Shown: positions 1 to 9,085 of the stretch, piece after piece
Layout: each line of letters begins with the position of its first letter
How positions within the stretch are numbered: the stretch's first letter is position 1
Origin: Roseomonas sp. KE2513
GTDB taxonomy: Bacteria; Pseudomonadota; Alphaproteobacteria; Acetobacterales; Acetobacteraceae
Length of the DNA: 64,000 nucleotides
NCBI RefSeq assembly: GCF_016107305.1
Contig: NZ_RCVR01000018.1
Coordinates: 1 to 64,000, forward strand
Direction of reading: 5' to 3'
The notes under the pieces: generated by a model
What the model was told of the DNA's origin: nothing
Databases searched by the model: none
What the model saw: the letters and a program-made list of their open reading frames with translations, nothing else
Made by a program: the position numbers and the translations under genes

Positions 1-346
1 CGCCAGGAGCGACGGCCAGGGCCGCCCTTTCCTTGCCGGCGCTGCCGAAGGCCACTGGTCAGTATCGGCGCGAGCTTGACCTCCCACTCCCGCACCGCCT
101 CGTAGCTGAACACGATGCTGCGGAGGAGGAACATCTCCGCCAAGTCCCGCAGGGTGAGGCGGTAGCGCAGGCGCCAGAGTACCACCAGCGCAATGACGTC
201 GCTCGGATACTGTGCCCTGTTCAGCACTCCCGAGCTCGCTCATTGAACCCACGGCCGCAGGCACGGCACCGGAAGCGCCGGTAGCCCTGGGCCGTACGGT
301 CCCGCCGCTCAGTCACCTCGGCCGAACCGCAGTCCACGCACTCCAT
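1..346 (-). pseudogene. IS6-family-like transposase remnant, frameshifted
   Basis: Read on the minus strand from an ATG at 346, the first stretch has a zinc-ribbon pattern (CVDCGS, then FRCRACGRGF). After about 40 codons it meets a stop near 235. A second frame then continues with AQYPSDVIALVV, YRLTLRDLAEMF and SYEAVREWE, the N-terminal signature of IS6-like DDE transposases. A single-base deletion at the NER/GVLN joint explains the break. The catalytic part would lie left of base 1, so I cannot tell whether the rest exists. Family call from motif recognition; the frameshift is seen directly. Confidence 0.65.
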
Positions 347-388
347 GCCAGGCTCCCAGCCGCCCCTCACCCCGTCAGCAGCTTATAA

Positions 389-985
389 AGCCCACCCCGC
401 CTCGCCAATCCAGGCCCGTCTGGCGCGAGAGCTGACAGAACCCTCCTGCGATGCCTCGTCGACAAGGTGGTCCTCGAGCGCACCGCCGCCGATCGGGTGG
501 CGGTCCGCGTGGTCTGGGCTGGCGGCGACTGGAGCGAATTTGTCGCCGACACCGGCGGCCATGCGCTACGCGAGTTGTCGGGCATCGGCGCGATCGAACG
601 CCTCGTCGCCGAGATGGCACGCGCGGGCGCTTCGGACGCAGCGATCGCCGAAGCTCTCGACGCCCAGGGGCACCACCTCGACCATGGCCGGCGCGTGCTC
701 CTCAGCACCACCCGCAAACTCCGTCTCCCTCAGGGCATCCGCTACCGGCCGGAGATGCGGCGCCGCGTGGCCGGCGCACTGACCCTACCCGAGGTCGCCG
801 AGGCCCTCGGCGTGTCCCAAACCTGGCTGCATCACCGCATCCACACGGGCAGGATCCGGCTCGCCCTCGACCCGCGGTATCGCATGTACCTGTTCCCGAA
901 CGACCCGGCCGTCCTCGATGCCGTCCGACAGCTTGCCGACGGCAGCTTCACGACCGTCAATCTCACTCCCAGCGTACCGCATTGA
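389..985 (+). pseudogene. C-terminal remnant of a large serine recombinase
   Basis: The frame is open from a stop at 386 to TGA at 985, and no convincing start or ribosome-binding site is seen. The text resembles the tail of large resolvase/invertase-type serine recombinases: a RCLVDKVVLER segment, a DAAIAEALDAQGHH helix, then a C-terminal helix-turn-helix (LTLPEVAEALGVSQTWLHHRI). The catalytic N-terminal resolvase domain and the zinc ribbon are missing, so this cannot be an active recombinase. A GTG at 467 could start a 172-aa product. It is likely a scar of an earlier integration event. Family assignment is inference from layout. Confidence 0.55.
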
Positions 986-1091
986 GGAGGGCATCAAGAT
1001 GGCAAATCGCTGGAGAAGCTCCCGGCCCGGCTGAAGGTCATCCTTATCGCGCCAGCACCTGCGTATTCTCAGGTTGATTTCCAAAGCTGTG

Positions 1092-1904
1092 TCAGTGCCG
1101 CATGAGCACAGGCATGTTGGCGTGAGCCAAAATGTAGCGGGTGACGCCGCCGAGGACCGCCTCGCGCAATGGACTGTGGGCATAAGCCCCCATGACGAGC
1201 AGGTCGGCGCCCAGTTCGTGTGCTTTGGCAAGAAGCGATTGCCCGAACACTCCAGGGCCGATCGGCAGCACGTGCAGATCCGCCTCGACACCGTGGTCGA
1301 GAAGAATTTGTGGGACGGCAGGCTGGGCCGCATCCTGACGCACACCGGCGAGTACATGCACCTGCTCGGCGTTGCCCAAGCAGCGCAGAGCAGGAAGGAC
1401 CGCCTTAGCAGCTCGAGAGTCGTCCTTCCAGGCAATAGCTACACGGCGACCGAACGTCGTCTCCTCGCCGGCCGGAACCACGAGGACGGGCCGTTCAGTC
1501 TTGAACAGGGCAGCTCGGAACGCCCGCCGCGTCGGCTCGTGATCACCTCTATCGGGGCGAGCAACTACGAGAAAGTCGGCACGACGGCCTTCGTTCACCA
1601 CAGGATCAGCAAGTCCTTCGATTGAGGACCAGTGAGCCTTGAGAGGTGCTTCAGCAGTTCCCGCCGCCCAACGACGATAGGCGGCTTCCAACGCCGCCAT
1701 TCGTTCATCCTCCAGTGTTATCGGGCTGGTAAGCATCTCGCCGAAGTTCGCCTCAGCTGTCAGCCCGGAGTAGCCGGGCGGCGTGCGGACGGCGAGGACA
1801 TTGACGCGTGCGCCACCCGTAAGCACAGCGAGGCGCTCAGCTGCAGATAACAGCTGGTCTGCTGCCAAAGGGGACACGAGCACGACCAAAATCACGTCCG
1901 CCAT
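1092..1904 (-). CDS. Tandem universal stress protein (UspA family)
   Basis: This 270-aa protein carries two Usp folds, about residues 1-145 and 150-270. The first begins ADVILVVLVSPLAADQLL. The second carries the nucleotide-binding loop pattern VMGAYAHSPLREAVLGG near the C-terminus, as in ATP-binding Usp proteins. Tandem Usp proteins are cytosolic and support survival under stress; the specific role here is unknown. It stands alone, between a recombinase scar and IS debris, with no partner gene. The start ATG at 1904 follows the usual Usp N-terminus. Confidence in the family is high. Confidence 0.9.
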   Translation of the reverse strand: MADVILVVLVSPLAADQLLSAAERLAVLTGGARVNVLAVRTPPGYSGLTAEANFGEMLTSPITLEDERMAALEAAYRRWAAGTAEAPLKAHWSSIEGLADPVVNEGRRADFLVVARPDRGDHEPTRRAFRAALFKTERPVLVVPAGEETTFGRRVAIAWKDDSRAAKAVLPALRCLGNAEQVHVLAGVRQDAAQPAVPQILLDHGVEADLHVLPIGPGVFGQSLLAKAHELGADLLVMGAYAHSPLREAVLGGVTRYILAHANMPVLMRH

Positions 1905-2134
1905 AGTCGTTGTCTCCAGCGACTGGGGCCTAATTCAGGCTCGGGAGAGCCTACTCTCCGCCAGTGGCCACAGCCAGTGAGTCAATGCGGAGGCGCCCGA
2001 TCCAGTGCTATTCCGTTTGCTGTACTGCAGCAACGTTTGACTCTCTAAAAGGGCCGGCCCGGCATTGTGGTGGCACCGTCAAATTGGCTGCCTCCAGCTT
2101 GCCCGAGCGGTCCGCCGGCAGGTAGTCGGGTGGC
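1905..2134. other. Intergenic stretch without recognisable gene
   Basis: Upstream region of the stress-protein gene. I see no open frame with family features and no clear promoter. Confidence 0.4.
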
Positions 2135-2395
2135 ATGACCGCCCCCGCGCCTGTCCCAGCTTCGCCGGGTATCCCTTCCCGGCCGAGATCATCAGCTAGG
2201 CGGTATGGCTCCTTATTCCACTTCCCGCTCAGCTTGCGGATGGTTGGTGAAATGCTGGCCTTCCGCAGCATCGTGGTCAGCCACACGACGCTGTGGCAGT
2301 GGGGCCGCAAGTTCGGTCAGGCTTTCGCCAACGGAGTTCGCCACCGGTTGCGGTTAGATCAGACCAAATCTGCTCCTCCAGCAGCCTCTTGGTAA
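2135..2395 (+). pseudogene. IS6-family-like transposase N-terminal fragment
   Basis: The frame includes FPLSLRMVGEMLAFRSIVVSH, HTTLWQWGRKFGQAFAN and a basic RHRLRLDQ run. This matches the helix-turn-helix region after the zinc ribbon in IS6-type transposases. No DDE catalytic domain follows; the frame closes at 2395. The copy differs from the remnant at the left edge, so at least two IS6-like elements have decayed here. Family call by motif; the truncation is seen directly. Confidence 0.55.
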
Positions 2396-2514
2396 AGATA
2401 TAATTCCCATCGCCGTCCGTAAGGATGGGGCAGGGGCGGTTGCCACGGCAACGAGCCCGCTGATATTGTTATAACCTTCCGACTGGTGGCGCGGAGGCTC
2501 CGGCTGCTTTCTCG

Positions 2515-2800
2515 AGCGCCGGGGCTGCAGCGCTTCGCCGCGCCACGGCAGCTAGCTAACCCTCTCGTCGACCGCGGCTAGACCGGGCTCAGGCAACCTT
2601 CGCCTGCTGGGGCACGTCGGTTGTGTCCGGCAAATGTTCCCGGCGATCCGCACGAGGATCTCGGTCCGAGCCGGGATCACCGGCAGGGGCTTGGACGCTT
2701 CCTCTTCTAAAAACAACGCTCGGCTCGGCGATCTGGACCGCCTTCCTGGTCGGTGTGGGCTACGCGATACGGGACCGCTACCAGAAGCTTGTTTCGGACG
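2515..2800 (+). pseudogene. Degenerate DedA-family membrane protein gene
   Basis: Pieces of a DedA (VTT-domain) protein can be read here in different frames. Near 2634 one frame gives FPAIRTRISVRAGITG, matching the DedA consensus VRTLISVPAG. After a frameshift near 2700 a second frame gives LGSAIWTAFLVGVGYAIRDRY, the typical C-terminal membrane segment. The bases at about 2540-2640 also align by eye with the DedA gene at about 14610-14750. The product cannot be made. It is a second, decayed DedA copy carrying the C-terminal part that the 14.4-kb copy lacks. Confidence 0.6.
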
Positions 2801-2898
2801 GCATAAGGCGGCCGCCTCCCTCGGTTCTGCCCTCATGGACGCCTATCTCCCGGGCGCCCCGGCGTGTTCCGCCAGTGACCAGAGGAGGCTCCGAGAGC

Positions 2899-3249
2899 AT
2901 GATCCCGTCCCTCAGCAGCACTATTCGGCGCGGAAGCCTTCGCACGTTCCTGGCCACCGCCGCCGTGGCGGGCACCCTAGCCGCAGTGCCCCGGATGGCT
3001 CCGGCACTCGCGCCACAAGCAGCGGCGAGCAGCGGGCCCGCCACGCTTCTGCAACCTTCTCAGCACTACCTCACCCAGGGCTACAACGCGCCTCCGCGCT
3101 ACTACGCGCCCCCGCCGACACCGCCACGTTACTATCGCCGATGGGCCTCCCCGCCGCCGCCGGCCTACTTCGCACCGCCTCCGCCGACGCCCTGGTTTAT
3201 TCAGCCAGCCCCGCCGCCACCCCCGTTCCTGGGCTACAACCGTCACTGA
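2899..3249 (+). CDS. Pro/Tyr-rich small secreted protein
   Basis: ATG at 2899 follows an AGGAGG motif at 2883-2888. The 116-aa product begins with a positively charged N-terminus (TIRRGSLRTFL) and a hydrophobic Ala-rich stretch ending near APALAPQAAA, a likely signal peptide. The mature part is low complexity: repeated YYAPPPTPP, SPPPPAYFAPPPP and PAPPPPPFLGYN blocks. Such proteins are usually envelope-associated; I do not recognise a family. An upstream-extended frame runs into the DedA remnant and is not used. Function unknown. Confidence 0.5.
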   Translation: MIPSLSSTIRRGSLRTFLATAAVAGTLAAVPRMAPALAPQAAASSGPATLLQPSQHYLTQGYNAPPRYYAPPPTPPRYYRRWASPPPPAYFAPPPPTPWFIQPAPPPPPFLGYNRH

Positions 3250-3389
3250 GGCTCATCACGAGGTGCCCCCCTCCACACTACTTTGGCGTGCGGCGCTTCC
3301 GTGGAGCGGCGTTTGACCTCTGCCTCGATCGTCCCCAAGCCACTGATTGTGCCGGCGTGGGGCACTGTTGCGGAAATCGGTATGAGTGC

Positions 3390-3600
3390 TTGGTTCGGTC
3401 TTTGATGCACTGATCAGTGCTGCAGCGACGGTGGCGGGCATACCAAGAGCGTTGAAGGTGTTGAGGGTGGCGTAGCGGATCTACACCTCGGCGACCTGAC
3501 GAGCGGGATTTCGGACCGAAAGACGCTTGCCCAGGCGCTTGAGACGGGACATGACCCTCTCTGTCAGGCTGCGCCGCTGGTAGCCGCTCCAACACCTTCA
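3390..3600 (-). pseudogene. IS5-like transposase C-terminal remnant
   Basis: The minus strand gives GYQRRSLTERVMSRLKRLGK, then RNPARQVAEV, a stop, and IRYATLNTFNALGMP. This matches the tail of IS5/IS4-type DDE transposases, where the catalytic Glu is followed by a basic helix and a conserved ALNR-like segment. An in-frame stop interrupts it and the upstream catalytic domain is absent. The remainder up to 3980 shows no gene I can support. Inference from short motifs only. Confidence 0.4.
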
Positions 3601-3982
3601 GAGCCGCTGCCAGAGGCGCCTGAGGTCCGACACGTTGCCACCAAAGCCAGACAAGCCCTTCATCGGCGAGGCCGTAGGCGGCCCGGGCGAGAAGTAACCA
3701 GACCCGACGACCACAAGGGCGGCAACCCAGACCACCGGCTGCGGGCGTGGCAACGGGCTGCCGCGCGGGTATCCGCCGCCCGGGAAGCTCTCCGCAGCGC
3801 CATGCTCCGAGACGACCCGGCTTAAAAACCGCGGCGCCCTCCGGGCCAGCGGCCGAACCCCCGTCCTTTCCCACGTCGCGCGACCATTCGGACGAGGAGA
3901 TCTCCAACCAAGGCACACGCTTTCCCCCTTGAACCTCCAGCAGCTCAAGGTGCCATCTTCGACACCAGACACAGGAGTACGC

Positions 3983-6580
3983 ATGATGGAAGGATCGAGC
4001 ATGGTCGGTGCCGGTCGTGGCGGAAGCTTTTCCTGGCGGGTGGAGGGCATGGACTGCGCCTCATGCGTCGCAAAGGTGACGAAGGCGGTCGAGCGCCTGC
4101 CCGGCGTGTCAGGCATCGCGGTTAACCTCATGGCCGAACGCCTCACCGCGACGCTCGCCGATCCCGCAGGCGCGGCAGCTGTGGAACGGCAGGTTGCCGC
4201 CCTTGGCTACAAGGCCACCCGGCTCGTCGCCCCCGACCCGACGGTGTCCCCCGCCATCAGTCCCCCCGTGTCGGCGCCTGCCGCCCCCGCGACCCTCGCC
4301 TGGAAAGTCGAGGGAATGGACTGCGCCTCATGCGTCGCGAAGGTCGAGGGCGCGCTGCGGCGCCTGCCTGGCGTCTCCGGCATCACGGTCAACCTTATGG
4401 CCGAGCGGCTGACACTCCGCCTCGCGCCCGGGGGGACGGACGCGGCCACCATCGAGCAATCCCTCTCCGGCCTCGGCTATGCCACTCGCCCCCTGCCTGG
4501 GGGCGCAGTGGTCCCACCCGACGCGACACGGCCCGCGCACGACCACGCGGGGCATGACCATGCGGGCCACGACCATACCGGGCACGACCACTCCGGCCAT
4601 ACGCATGCCGGTGCCGCCGGCCAGGCAGGGGCGGCGGACGAGGGCCATGGCGGCTTCGGCCACTCCCATGCCGACCACGACGACCCGGCGGACGCGGCGA
4701 AGCCCTGGTACGCCACCGGCAAGGCCCGGCTGGTTTGGCTCCTCGGCGGGCTGGTGCTGGGGGCCTACGCGCTCTCCCTCGTCCTGCCGGAGCGGCTGAC
4801 CTACCCCCTCTTCCTCGCGGCCACCGCCGTCGCCCTCGTGCCCTTCGGCCGGCGGGCCTTCGCGCTGGCCCGCGCGGGCACTCCCTTCTCGATCGAGACA
4901 CTCATGGTCACGGCCGCGGTCGGGGCCGCGATCATCGGCGCGGCCGAGGAGGCGGCGGTCGTCGTCCTGCTTTTCGCGCTCGGCGAACTGCTGGAGAACG
5001 TCGCGGCCGGCCGCGCGCGTGCGGGCATCCGGGCCCTCGCAACCCTCATGCCCCGGACCGCGCTCCGGGTGCGGGCCGATGGAACGACGGAGAGCGTGGA
5101 CTCCGACCGGCTGACCGTCGGCGACCTCGTGCTGATCCGACCCGGCGACCGGGTGCCCTGCGACGGATCGATCGAGGACGGCCAGTCCGCCCTCGACGAG
5201 AGCCCGGTGACCGGCGAGAGCGTTCCCGTTGCCCGAGGCCCCGGGGAAGCCGTCGTTGCGGGCTCGATCAACGCTGACGGCGCGCTTCGCGTCCGGGTCA
5301 CGCGGGCGGCCTCCGACAACACCATCGCCCGGATCATCCGCATGGTGGAGGAGGCGACCGCCTCCCGCGCCCCGACGCAGCGCTTTATCGAGCGGTTCTC
5401 CAACTACTGGACCCCCGGGGCAATGATCGTCTCCCTCGCGGTGATCCTCGGCGGGCCGCTCCTCCTAGGATGGGACTGGTGGACAGGGGTCTATCGCGGC
5501 CTCGCGATCCTCCTCATCGCCTGCCCCTGCGCGCTCGTGATCTCGGTGCCCGCCGCCATGGCGTCCGGCCTCTCGGCGGGCGCGCGGCGTGGCCTGCTCA
5601 TCAAGGGCGGCGCGGCGCTGGAGAGCATCGGCGCGGCACGCACGGTCGCCTTCGACAAGACGGGCACGCTCACCGAAGGCCGCCCACGCGTCACGGACGT
5701 GGTGCCCGCGACGGGAACGTCGGACCGGGACCTCCTCGCCTATGCCGCAGGCGTCGAGGCGGGGTCCGCCCACCCGTTGGCGAAGGCAGTGATGGCCGAG
5801 GCCACCGCGCGCGGCGTCGCCACGCCCCCGGCGTCGGAGGCGGGTGCCGTGCAGGGCCGCGCGGTCACCGCCCTCGTATCCGGTCGGCGCGTCGCCGTCG
5901 GCTCTCCTCGCTACGCCGGGGAGGTCGGGGCCGACCTCGGCACGCTCGCGGGGCGCGTCGAGGCCTTGGAGAGGGAGGGCAAGACCACCGTGGTCGTCAT
6001 CGTGGACGGGACCGTTGCGGGCCTCCTCGCGATCCGGGACGAGCCGCGGGATGATGCGGCGGAGGGCATCGCGGCCCTCACCCGCCTTGGCATCGGCTCC
6101 TTCATGCTCACGGGGGACAACCCCCGCACCGGGGCCGCCATCGCCGCCGGCCTGGGCCTTGACGTGAAGGCCGGGCTGCTGCCGGACGACAAGCTGCGGG
6201 AGATCGCGGCACTCCGGACCGCGGGGTCCGTCGTCATGGTCGGCGACGGCATCAACGACGCCCCGGCGCTCGCCGCCGCCGATGTCGGCGTCGCCATGGG
6301 CGGCGGCACGGACGTGGCGCTGGAGACGGCGGACGCGGCGGTGCTGCGCGACCGCGTGACGGGGGTGGCCGAACTCGTCGGCCTGTCACGCGCCACGATG
6401 ACAAACGTCAAGACGAACGTCGCCATCGCCGTCGGGCTGAAGCTCGTCTTCCTCGTGACGACGCTGATGGGTCTTACCGGCCTCTGGCTCGCCATCCTCG
6501 CCGACACCGGCGCGACGGTGCTCGTGACGCTTAACGCTCTCCGGCTCCTGGGCTGGAAGCCGGACGCGACGGGGGCATAG
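3983..6580 (+). CDS. zntA: Zn/Cd/Pb-exporting P1B-2-type ATPase
   Basis: This 865-aa pump has two N-terminal heavy-metal-associated domains, each with GMDCASC, then a His-rich linker made of (H/G)HDHxG repeats. The ATPase core is complete: TGES, CPC in IACPCALVIS, the DKTGTLTEG phosphorylation site, HPLAKAV, and [12 protein letters not shown]7 keeps the Lys (GLKLVFLVTT) and TM8 keeps the DxG of LADTGATVLV, the ligand set of ZntA/CadA rather than CopA. The ATG at 3983 is chosen because AGGAG lies at 3972-3976, 6 nt upstream; a longer frame to 3929 has no such site. The stop overlaps the next start, so the two genes are coupled. No ZntR operator was found upstream. Confidence 0.93.
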   Translation: MMEGSSMVGAGRGGSFSWRVEGMDCASCVAKVTKAVERLPGVSGIAVNLMAERLTATLADPAGAAAVERQVAALGYKATRLVAPDPTVSPAISPPVSAPAAPATLAWKVEGMDCASCVAKVEGALRRLPGVSGITVNLMAERLTLRLAPGGTDAATIEQSLSGLGYATRPLPGGAVVPPDATRPAHDHAGHDHAGHDHTGHDHSGHTHAGAAGQAGAADEGHGGFGHSHADHDDPADAAKPWYATGKARLVWLLGGLVLGAYALSLVLPERLTYPLFLAATAVALVPFGRRAFALARAGTPFSIETLMVTAAVGAAIIGAAEEAAVVVLLFALGELLENVAAGRARAGIRALATLMPRTALRVRADGTTESVDSDRLTVGDLVLIRPGDRVPCDGSIEDGQSALDESPVTGESVPVARGPGEAVVAGSINADGALRVRVTRAASDNTIARIIRMVEEATASRAPTQRFIERFSNYWTPGAMIVSLAVILGGPLLLGWDWWTGVYRGLAILLIACPCALVISVPAAMASGLSAGARRGLLIKGGAALESIGAARTVAFDKTGTLTEGRPRVTDVVPATGTSDRDLLAYAAGVEAGSAHPLAKAVMAEATARGVATPPASEAGAVQGRAVTALVSGRRVAVGSPRYAGEVGADLGTLAGRVEALEREGKTTVVVIVDGTVAGLLAIRDEPRDDAAEGIAALTRLGIGSFMLTGDNPRTGAAIAAGLGLDVKAGLLPDDKLREIAALRTAGSVVMVGDGINDAPALAAADVGVAMGGGTDVALETADAAVLRDRVTGVAELVGLSRATMTNVKTNVAIAVGLKLVFLVTTLMGLTGLWLAILADTGATVLVTLNALRLLGWKPDATGA

Positions 6581-7302
6581 TGGTCGCGCAGCCCGAACTC
6601 CTCGCGCCGATCGCCGCGACCGGCGTCGTGGTGGCCTTCCTGCACGCGGCGATCCCGACCCACTGGCTCCCCTTCGTGCTCGCGGCCCGCGGCCAGGGCT
6701 GGGGTCGTGTCCGCACCCTGGGCGTCGTCGCACTCGCCGGCACGGGCCACGTGCTCCTGACGGCGCTCCTCGGCGCCTTCCTCGTCTTTGCCGGCGTCGA
6801 GGCTGGCGGCACGCTCGGCCGGACGTTCGGGTGGCTCGCCGGCGGAGCGCTGATCGCGGTCGGGGCCTACTACCTCTCGCGGCAGGCACGCGGCGGGGGG
6901 CACGGGCATGTCCACCTCTTCGGCGGGCATGGTCACGGAGGTCACACGCCAGCCGAAAGCCACCGCCATGACCACCATCATGGGGCCGAGCGCGGCGCCG
7001 CCCGGCCGCGGTCCGACGTCGCCGTGATCGCGGGGCTCCTCGCGTTGCTGGCCTTCTCACCTTGCGAGGGCTTCCTGCCGGTGTACGGCGCGGGAATCGT
7101 CTTCGGATGGACGGGCTTCATCCTCCTCTCCTGCGTGCTCGCTGTCGCGACGGTCGGAGCGATGGCCCTCTTTACCTGGCTAACCATGACCGGCCTCGAA
7201 GGGCTGGACCTGTCCCGGGTCGCGCGATGGGAGGCGGGAGTCTACGGTGTCCTCTTCATCGGCTTGGGTCTCCTCGTCCTTATAAACGAGGGATGGTCGT
7301 GA
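6580..7302 (+). CDS. NicO/UreH-like membrane transporter with His-rich loop
   Basis: GTG at 6580 overlaps the zntA stop by one base (TAGTG), implying translational coupling. The 240-aa protein has about six membrane segments. The first carries FLHAAIPTHWLPF, like the His-containing metal motif of NicO/RcnA-type transporters. The central loop, about residues 107-135, is rich in Gly and His (HGHVHLFGGHGHGG, HRHDHHH) and is a plausible metal-binding regulator loop. A conserved LAFSPCEGF starts the second half. Transport of Zn, Co or Ni is inferred from the family and from the coupling to zntA; a TauE/SafE-type exporter is the alternative. Confidence 0.7.
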   Translation: MVAQPELLAPIAATGVVVAFLHAAIPTHWLPFVLAARGQGWGRVRTLGVVALAGTGHVLLTALLGAFLVFAGVEAGGTLGRTFGWLAGGALIAVGAYYLSRQARGGGHGHVHLFGGHGHGGHTPAESHRHDHHHGAERGAARPRSDVAVIAGLLALLAFSPCEGFLPVYGAGIVFGWTGFILLSCVLAVATVGAMALFTWLTMTGLEGLDLSRVARWEAGVYGVLFIGLGLLVLINEGWS

Positions 7303-7435
7303 CCGTGGGCGTGCCATGCCGAAACACAGTGAGGGTCCTTCTCTGTGCTTGGTATGTCAGACGGAAAGGCTAAGCTTTGCCCACCGGCTGTTCACAAGCG
7401 CCACCACGCATCCGGATTTGATTCCGATGATTAGA

Positions 7436-7455
7436 GCAGGAGCACGCACTCCTGC
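7436..7455. terminator. Short hairpin after the zntA operon
   Basis: GCAGGAG (7436-7442) pairs perfectly with CTCCTGC (7449-7455) across a 6-base loop. It sits 28 bases before the next ATG. It has no T-tract, so it is a weak terminator or a leader structure. Confidence 0.35.
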
Positions 7456-7482
7456 CCTGTTCCTGTGCGCCGACCGCGATCC

Positions 7483-8451
7483 ATGAACCACCCAGCACCG
7501 GAGATCGACTTGGCTAAAGAGACTGAACAGTCAGTGGAGCGGCTCGACTGCCTGATCGTCGGCGGTGGGCCGGCCGGTTTAACGGCCGCGATCTATCTCG
7601 CGCGCTATCATCGGCGGGTCGCGGTGGTCGACGACGGCAACAGCCGGGCGCTTTGGATACCGATTTCCCATAACCATGCGGGCTTCCCGGATGGCATCGG
7701 CGGTGCGGAGCTGCTGGGCCGTATGCGTGTCCAGGCCGAGCGGTACGGCGCACGCCTAATGAACGGGCGCGTCGACGCGATCGAGGCGGCCGAGGATTGC
7801 TTCCTCGCGCGCGGCGAGGATCTGGCACTGGAGGCGCGCACCCTCCTTCTGGCCACTGGCACCGAGAACCGGCGGCCGAACGTCGACCCGGCGACGCACC
7901 GCGCGGCACTCGATCGCGGGTTGCTGCGCTACTGTCCGGTCTGCGACGGCTTCGAGGCGACTGGACAGGCCATTGGCGTAATCGGCGGTGACGCGCGCGG
8001 CGTCGCGGAGGCCATGTTCCTCCGCACTTACTCGAACGACATCACCTTGCTCGCCACAGGAAGGATCGAGATCGACGAGGACGACCGCGCTCTTCTGGGC
8101 GGCACCGGCATAAGGATCGAGGAACGTTCACTCGAAGGACTTGACTTCAGCGAAAATCGCGTGACAGCGCGCCTGCAGGATGGCACAGAGCTGGGCTTTG
8201 ATACGGTGTACCCTGCTCTCGGTTCGGACTCGAATGACGTGCTGGCGCAGGCGCTTGGCCTTCGGATGGGCGACGGGTGCTGTATTGCGGTCGACCAAAA
8301 ACAGCGCACCAGCCACGAGGGTATCTATGCGGCTGGCGACATCGTGTATGCGCTGGACCAGATCAGCGTCGCGATGGGCCATGCGGCGATCGCGGCCACC
8401 GCGCTGCACAACGACCTCCGCGTGCGCGATGGCCAGATGCGAGCGGGCTAA
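7483..8451 (+). CDS. FAD/NAD(P)-dependent thioredoxin-reductase-like oxidoreductase
   Basis: The 322-aa protein opens with the dinucleotide-binding motif [17 protein letters not shown] and has a second nucleotide site near [11 protein letters not shown]. Between them is the redox motif CPVCDG, as in the thioredoxin-reductase superfamily. The C-terminus has the FAD-binding [23 protein letters not shown]. It is likely a cytosolic flavin disulfide reductase; no partner thioredoxin gene lies next to it. ATG 7483 (MNHPAPE) is preferred over one six codons upstream, though neither has a strong ribosome-binding site. A paralogue lies at 42.7 kb. Confidence 0.85.
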   Translation: MNHPAPEIDLAKETEQSVERLDCLIVGGGPAGLTAAIYLARYHRRVAVVDDGNSRALWIPISHNHAGFPDGIGGAELLGRMRVQAERYGARLMNGRVDAIEAAEDCFLARGEDLALEARTLLLATGTENRRPNVDPATHRAALDRGLLRYCPVCDGFEATGQAIGVIGGDARGVAEAMFLRTYSNDITLLATGRIEIDEDDRALLGGTGIRIEERSLEGLDFSENRVTARLQDGTELGFDTVYPALGSDSNDVLAQALGLRMGDGCCIAVDQKQRTSHEGIYAAGDIVYALDQISVAMGHAAIAATALHNDLRVRDGQMRAG

Positions 8452-8464
8452 CACGTTCATACTG

Positions 8465-8494
8465 GCGGCATGGCGCCGGATGGCGCCATGCCGC
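8465..8494. terminator. Bidirectional hairpin between convergent genes
   Basis: GCGGCATGGCGCC (8465-8477) pairs perfectly over 13 bases with 8482-8494 around a GGAT loop. It lies exactly between the stops of the flavoprotein gene and the converging copper-storage gene, so it probably terminates both. Confidence 0.7.
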
Positions 8495-8499
8495 GGGAC

Positions 8500-8841
8500 C
8501 TAGCGGCTGGCAGCCGTGACCGTCATCTTGTCGCAGCCCTCGGCACAGCGGCGGCATGTCTCAGCGGCCGCCTTCATCTTACCATCAGGATCCTCATGCG
8601 CCTCGCAGAGCTTGGCGCAGGCGCGGCAGATTTCGGCACATTCGCGACACAGATATTCGTGGTGCGGCGACTGCCGGACCATAAAGTCGGCTGCTGTGAT
8701 GCAAATCTGGGCACAATCCAGAAGGGCTACAAGGTGGTCCTTCTCGGAATGCTGGGTGCCCCCATGCAGAATGTGGGTAACCGTCTCCGTGCAGGAGCGG
8801 TGACAATCCAGGCAATCCTGAATGCAAGACGACATATCCAT
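8500..8841 (-). CDS. Cytosolic Cys-rich four-helix copper-storage protein (Csp/DUF326)
   Basis: This 113-aa protein has 14 Cys residues, mostly in CxxxC-like spacing along predicted helices: SSCIQDCLDCHRSC, DCAQIC, CRECAEICRACAKLC and CRRCAEGC. That is the pattern of Csp proteins, which store many Cu(I) ions inside a four-helix bundle. No signal peptide is present, so it is of the cytosolic Csp3 type. ATG 8841 is chosen because GGGAGA lies 7 nt upstream; a GTG at 8856 is the alternative. Its upstream region ends at the IS3 insertion near 9022. A second copy with the same Cys count is at 53.7 kb. Confidence 0.85.
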   Translation of the reverse strand: MDMSSCIQDCLDCHRSCTETVTHILHGGTQHSEKDHLVALLDCAQICITAADFMVRQSPHHEYLCRECAEICRACAKLCEAHEDPDGKMKAAAETCRRCAEGCDKMTVTAASR

Positions 8842-9085
8842 CGCTGGCTCTCCCACAGATGAAACTCGACAAGCGCTATAACGATCCTTGGATAGCCTGG
8901 AGTTTCTTTAACCGCCAAGGTTTCCCGCGACACCACAGTCAGGGCGCGGAGCCAAGTTATACTGGCGCTCAGAGCCAATACTGTCAGCACCCTCGACGTT
9001 GCGAGCCAGCGAAGGCCGGCTGATTGAGGTGGTCCCCATCTGTCGGACAGTTTGACGGCTTGGTTAAGCTCGATCCTGGTTTTCT

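Noticed and set aside
3278-3916. 212-aa minus-strand frame as a full gene
   Set aside because: Only a short IS5-like tail in another frame is meaningful; the rest has no coding features.
5911-6981. 356-aa minus-strand frame over zntA
   Set aside because: Ser/Ala/Arg-rich antisense reading of the ATPase core.
8841-9022. CueR-type promoter before the copper-storage gene
   Set aside because: A CCAGG...CCAAGG stretch is present but it is not a good dyad and lacks the TTGACC/19-base layout.
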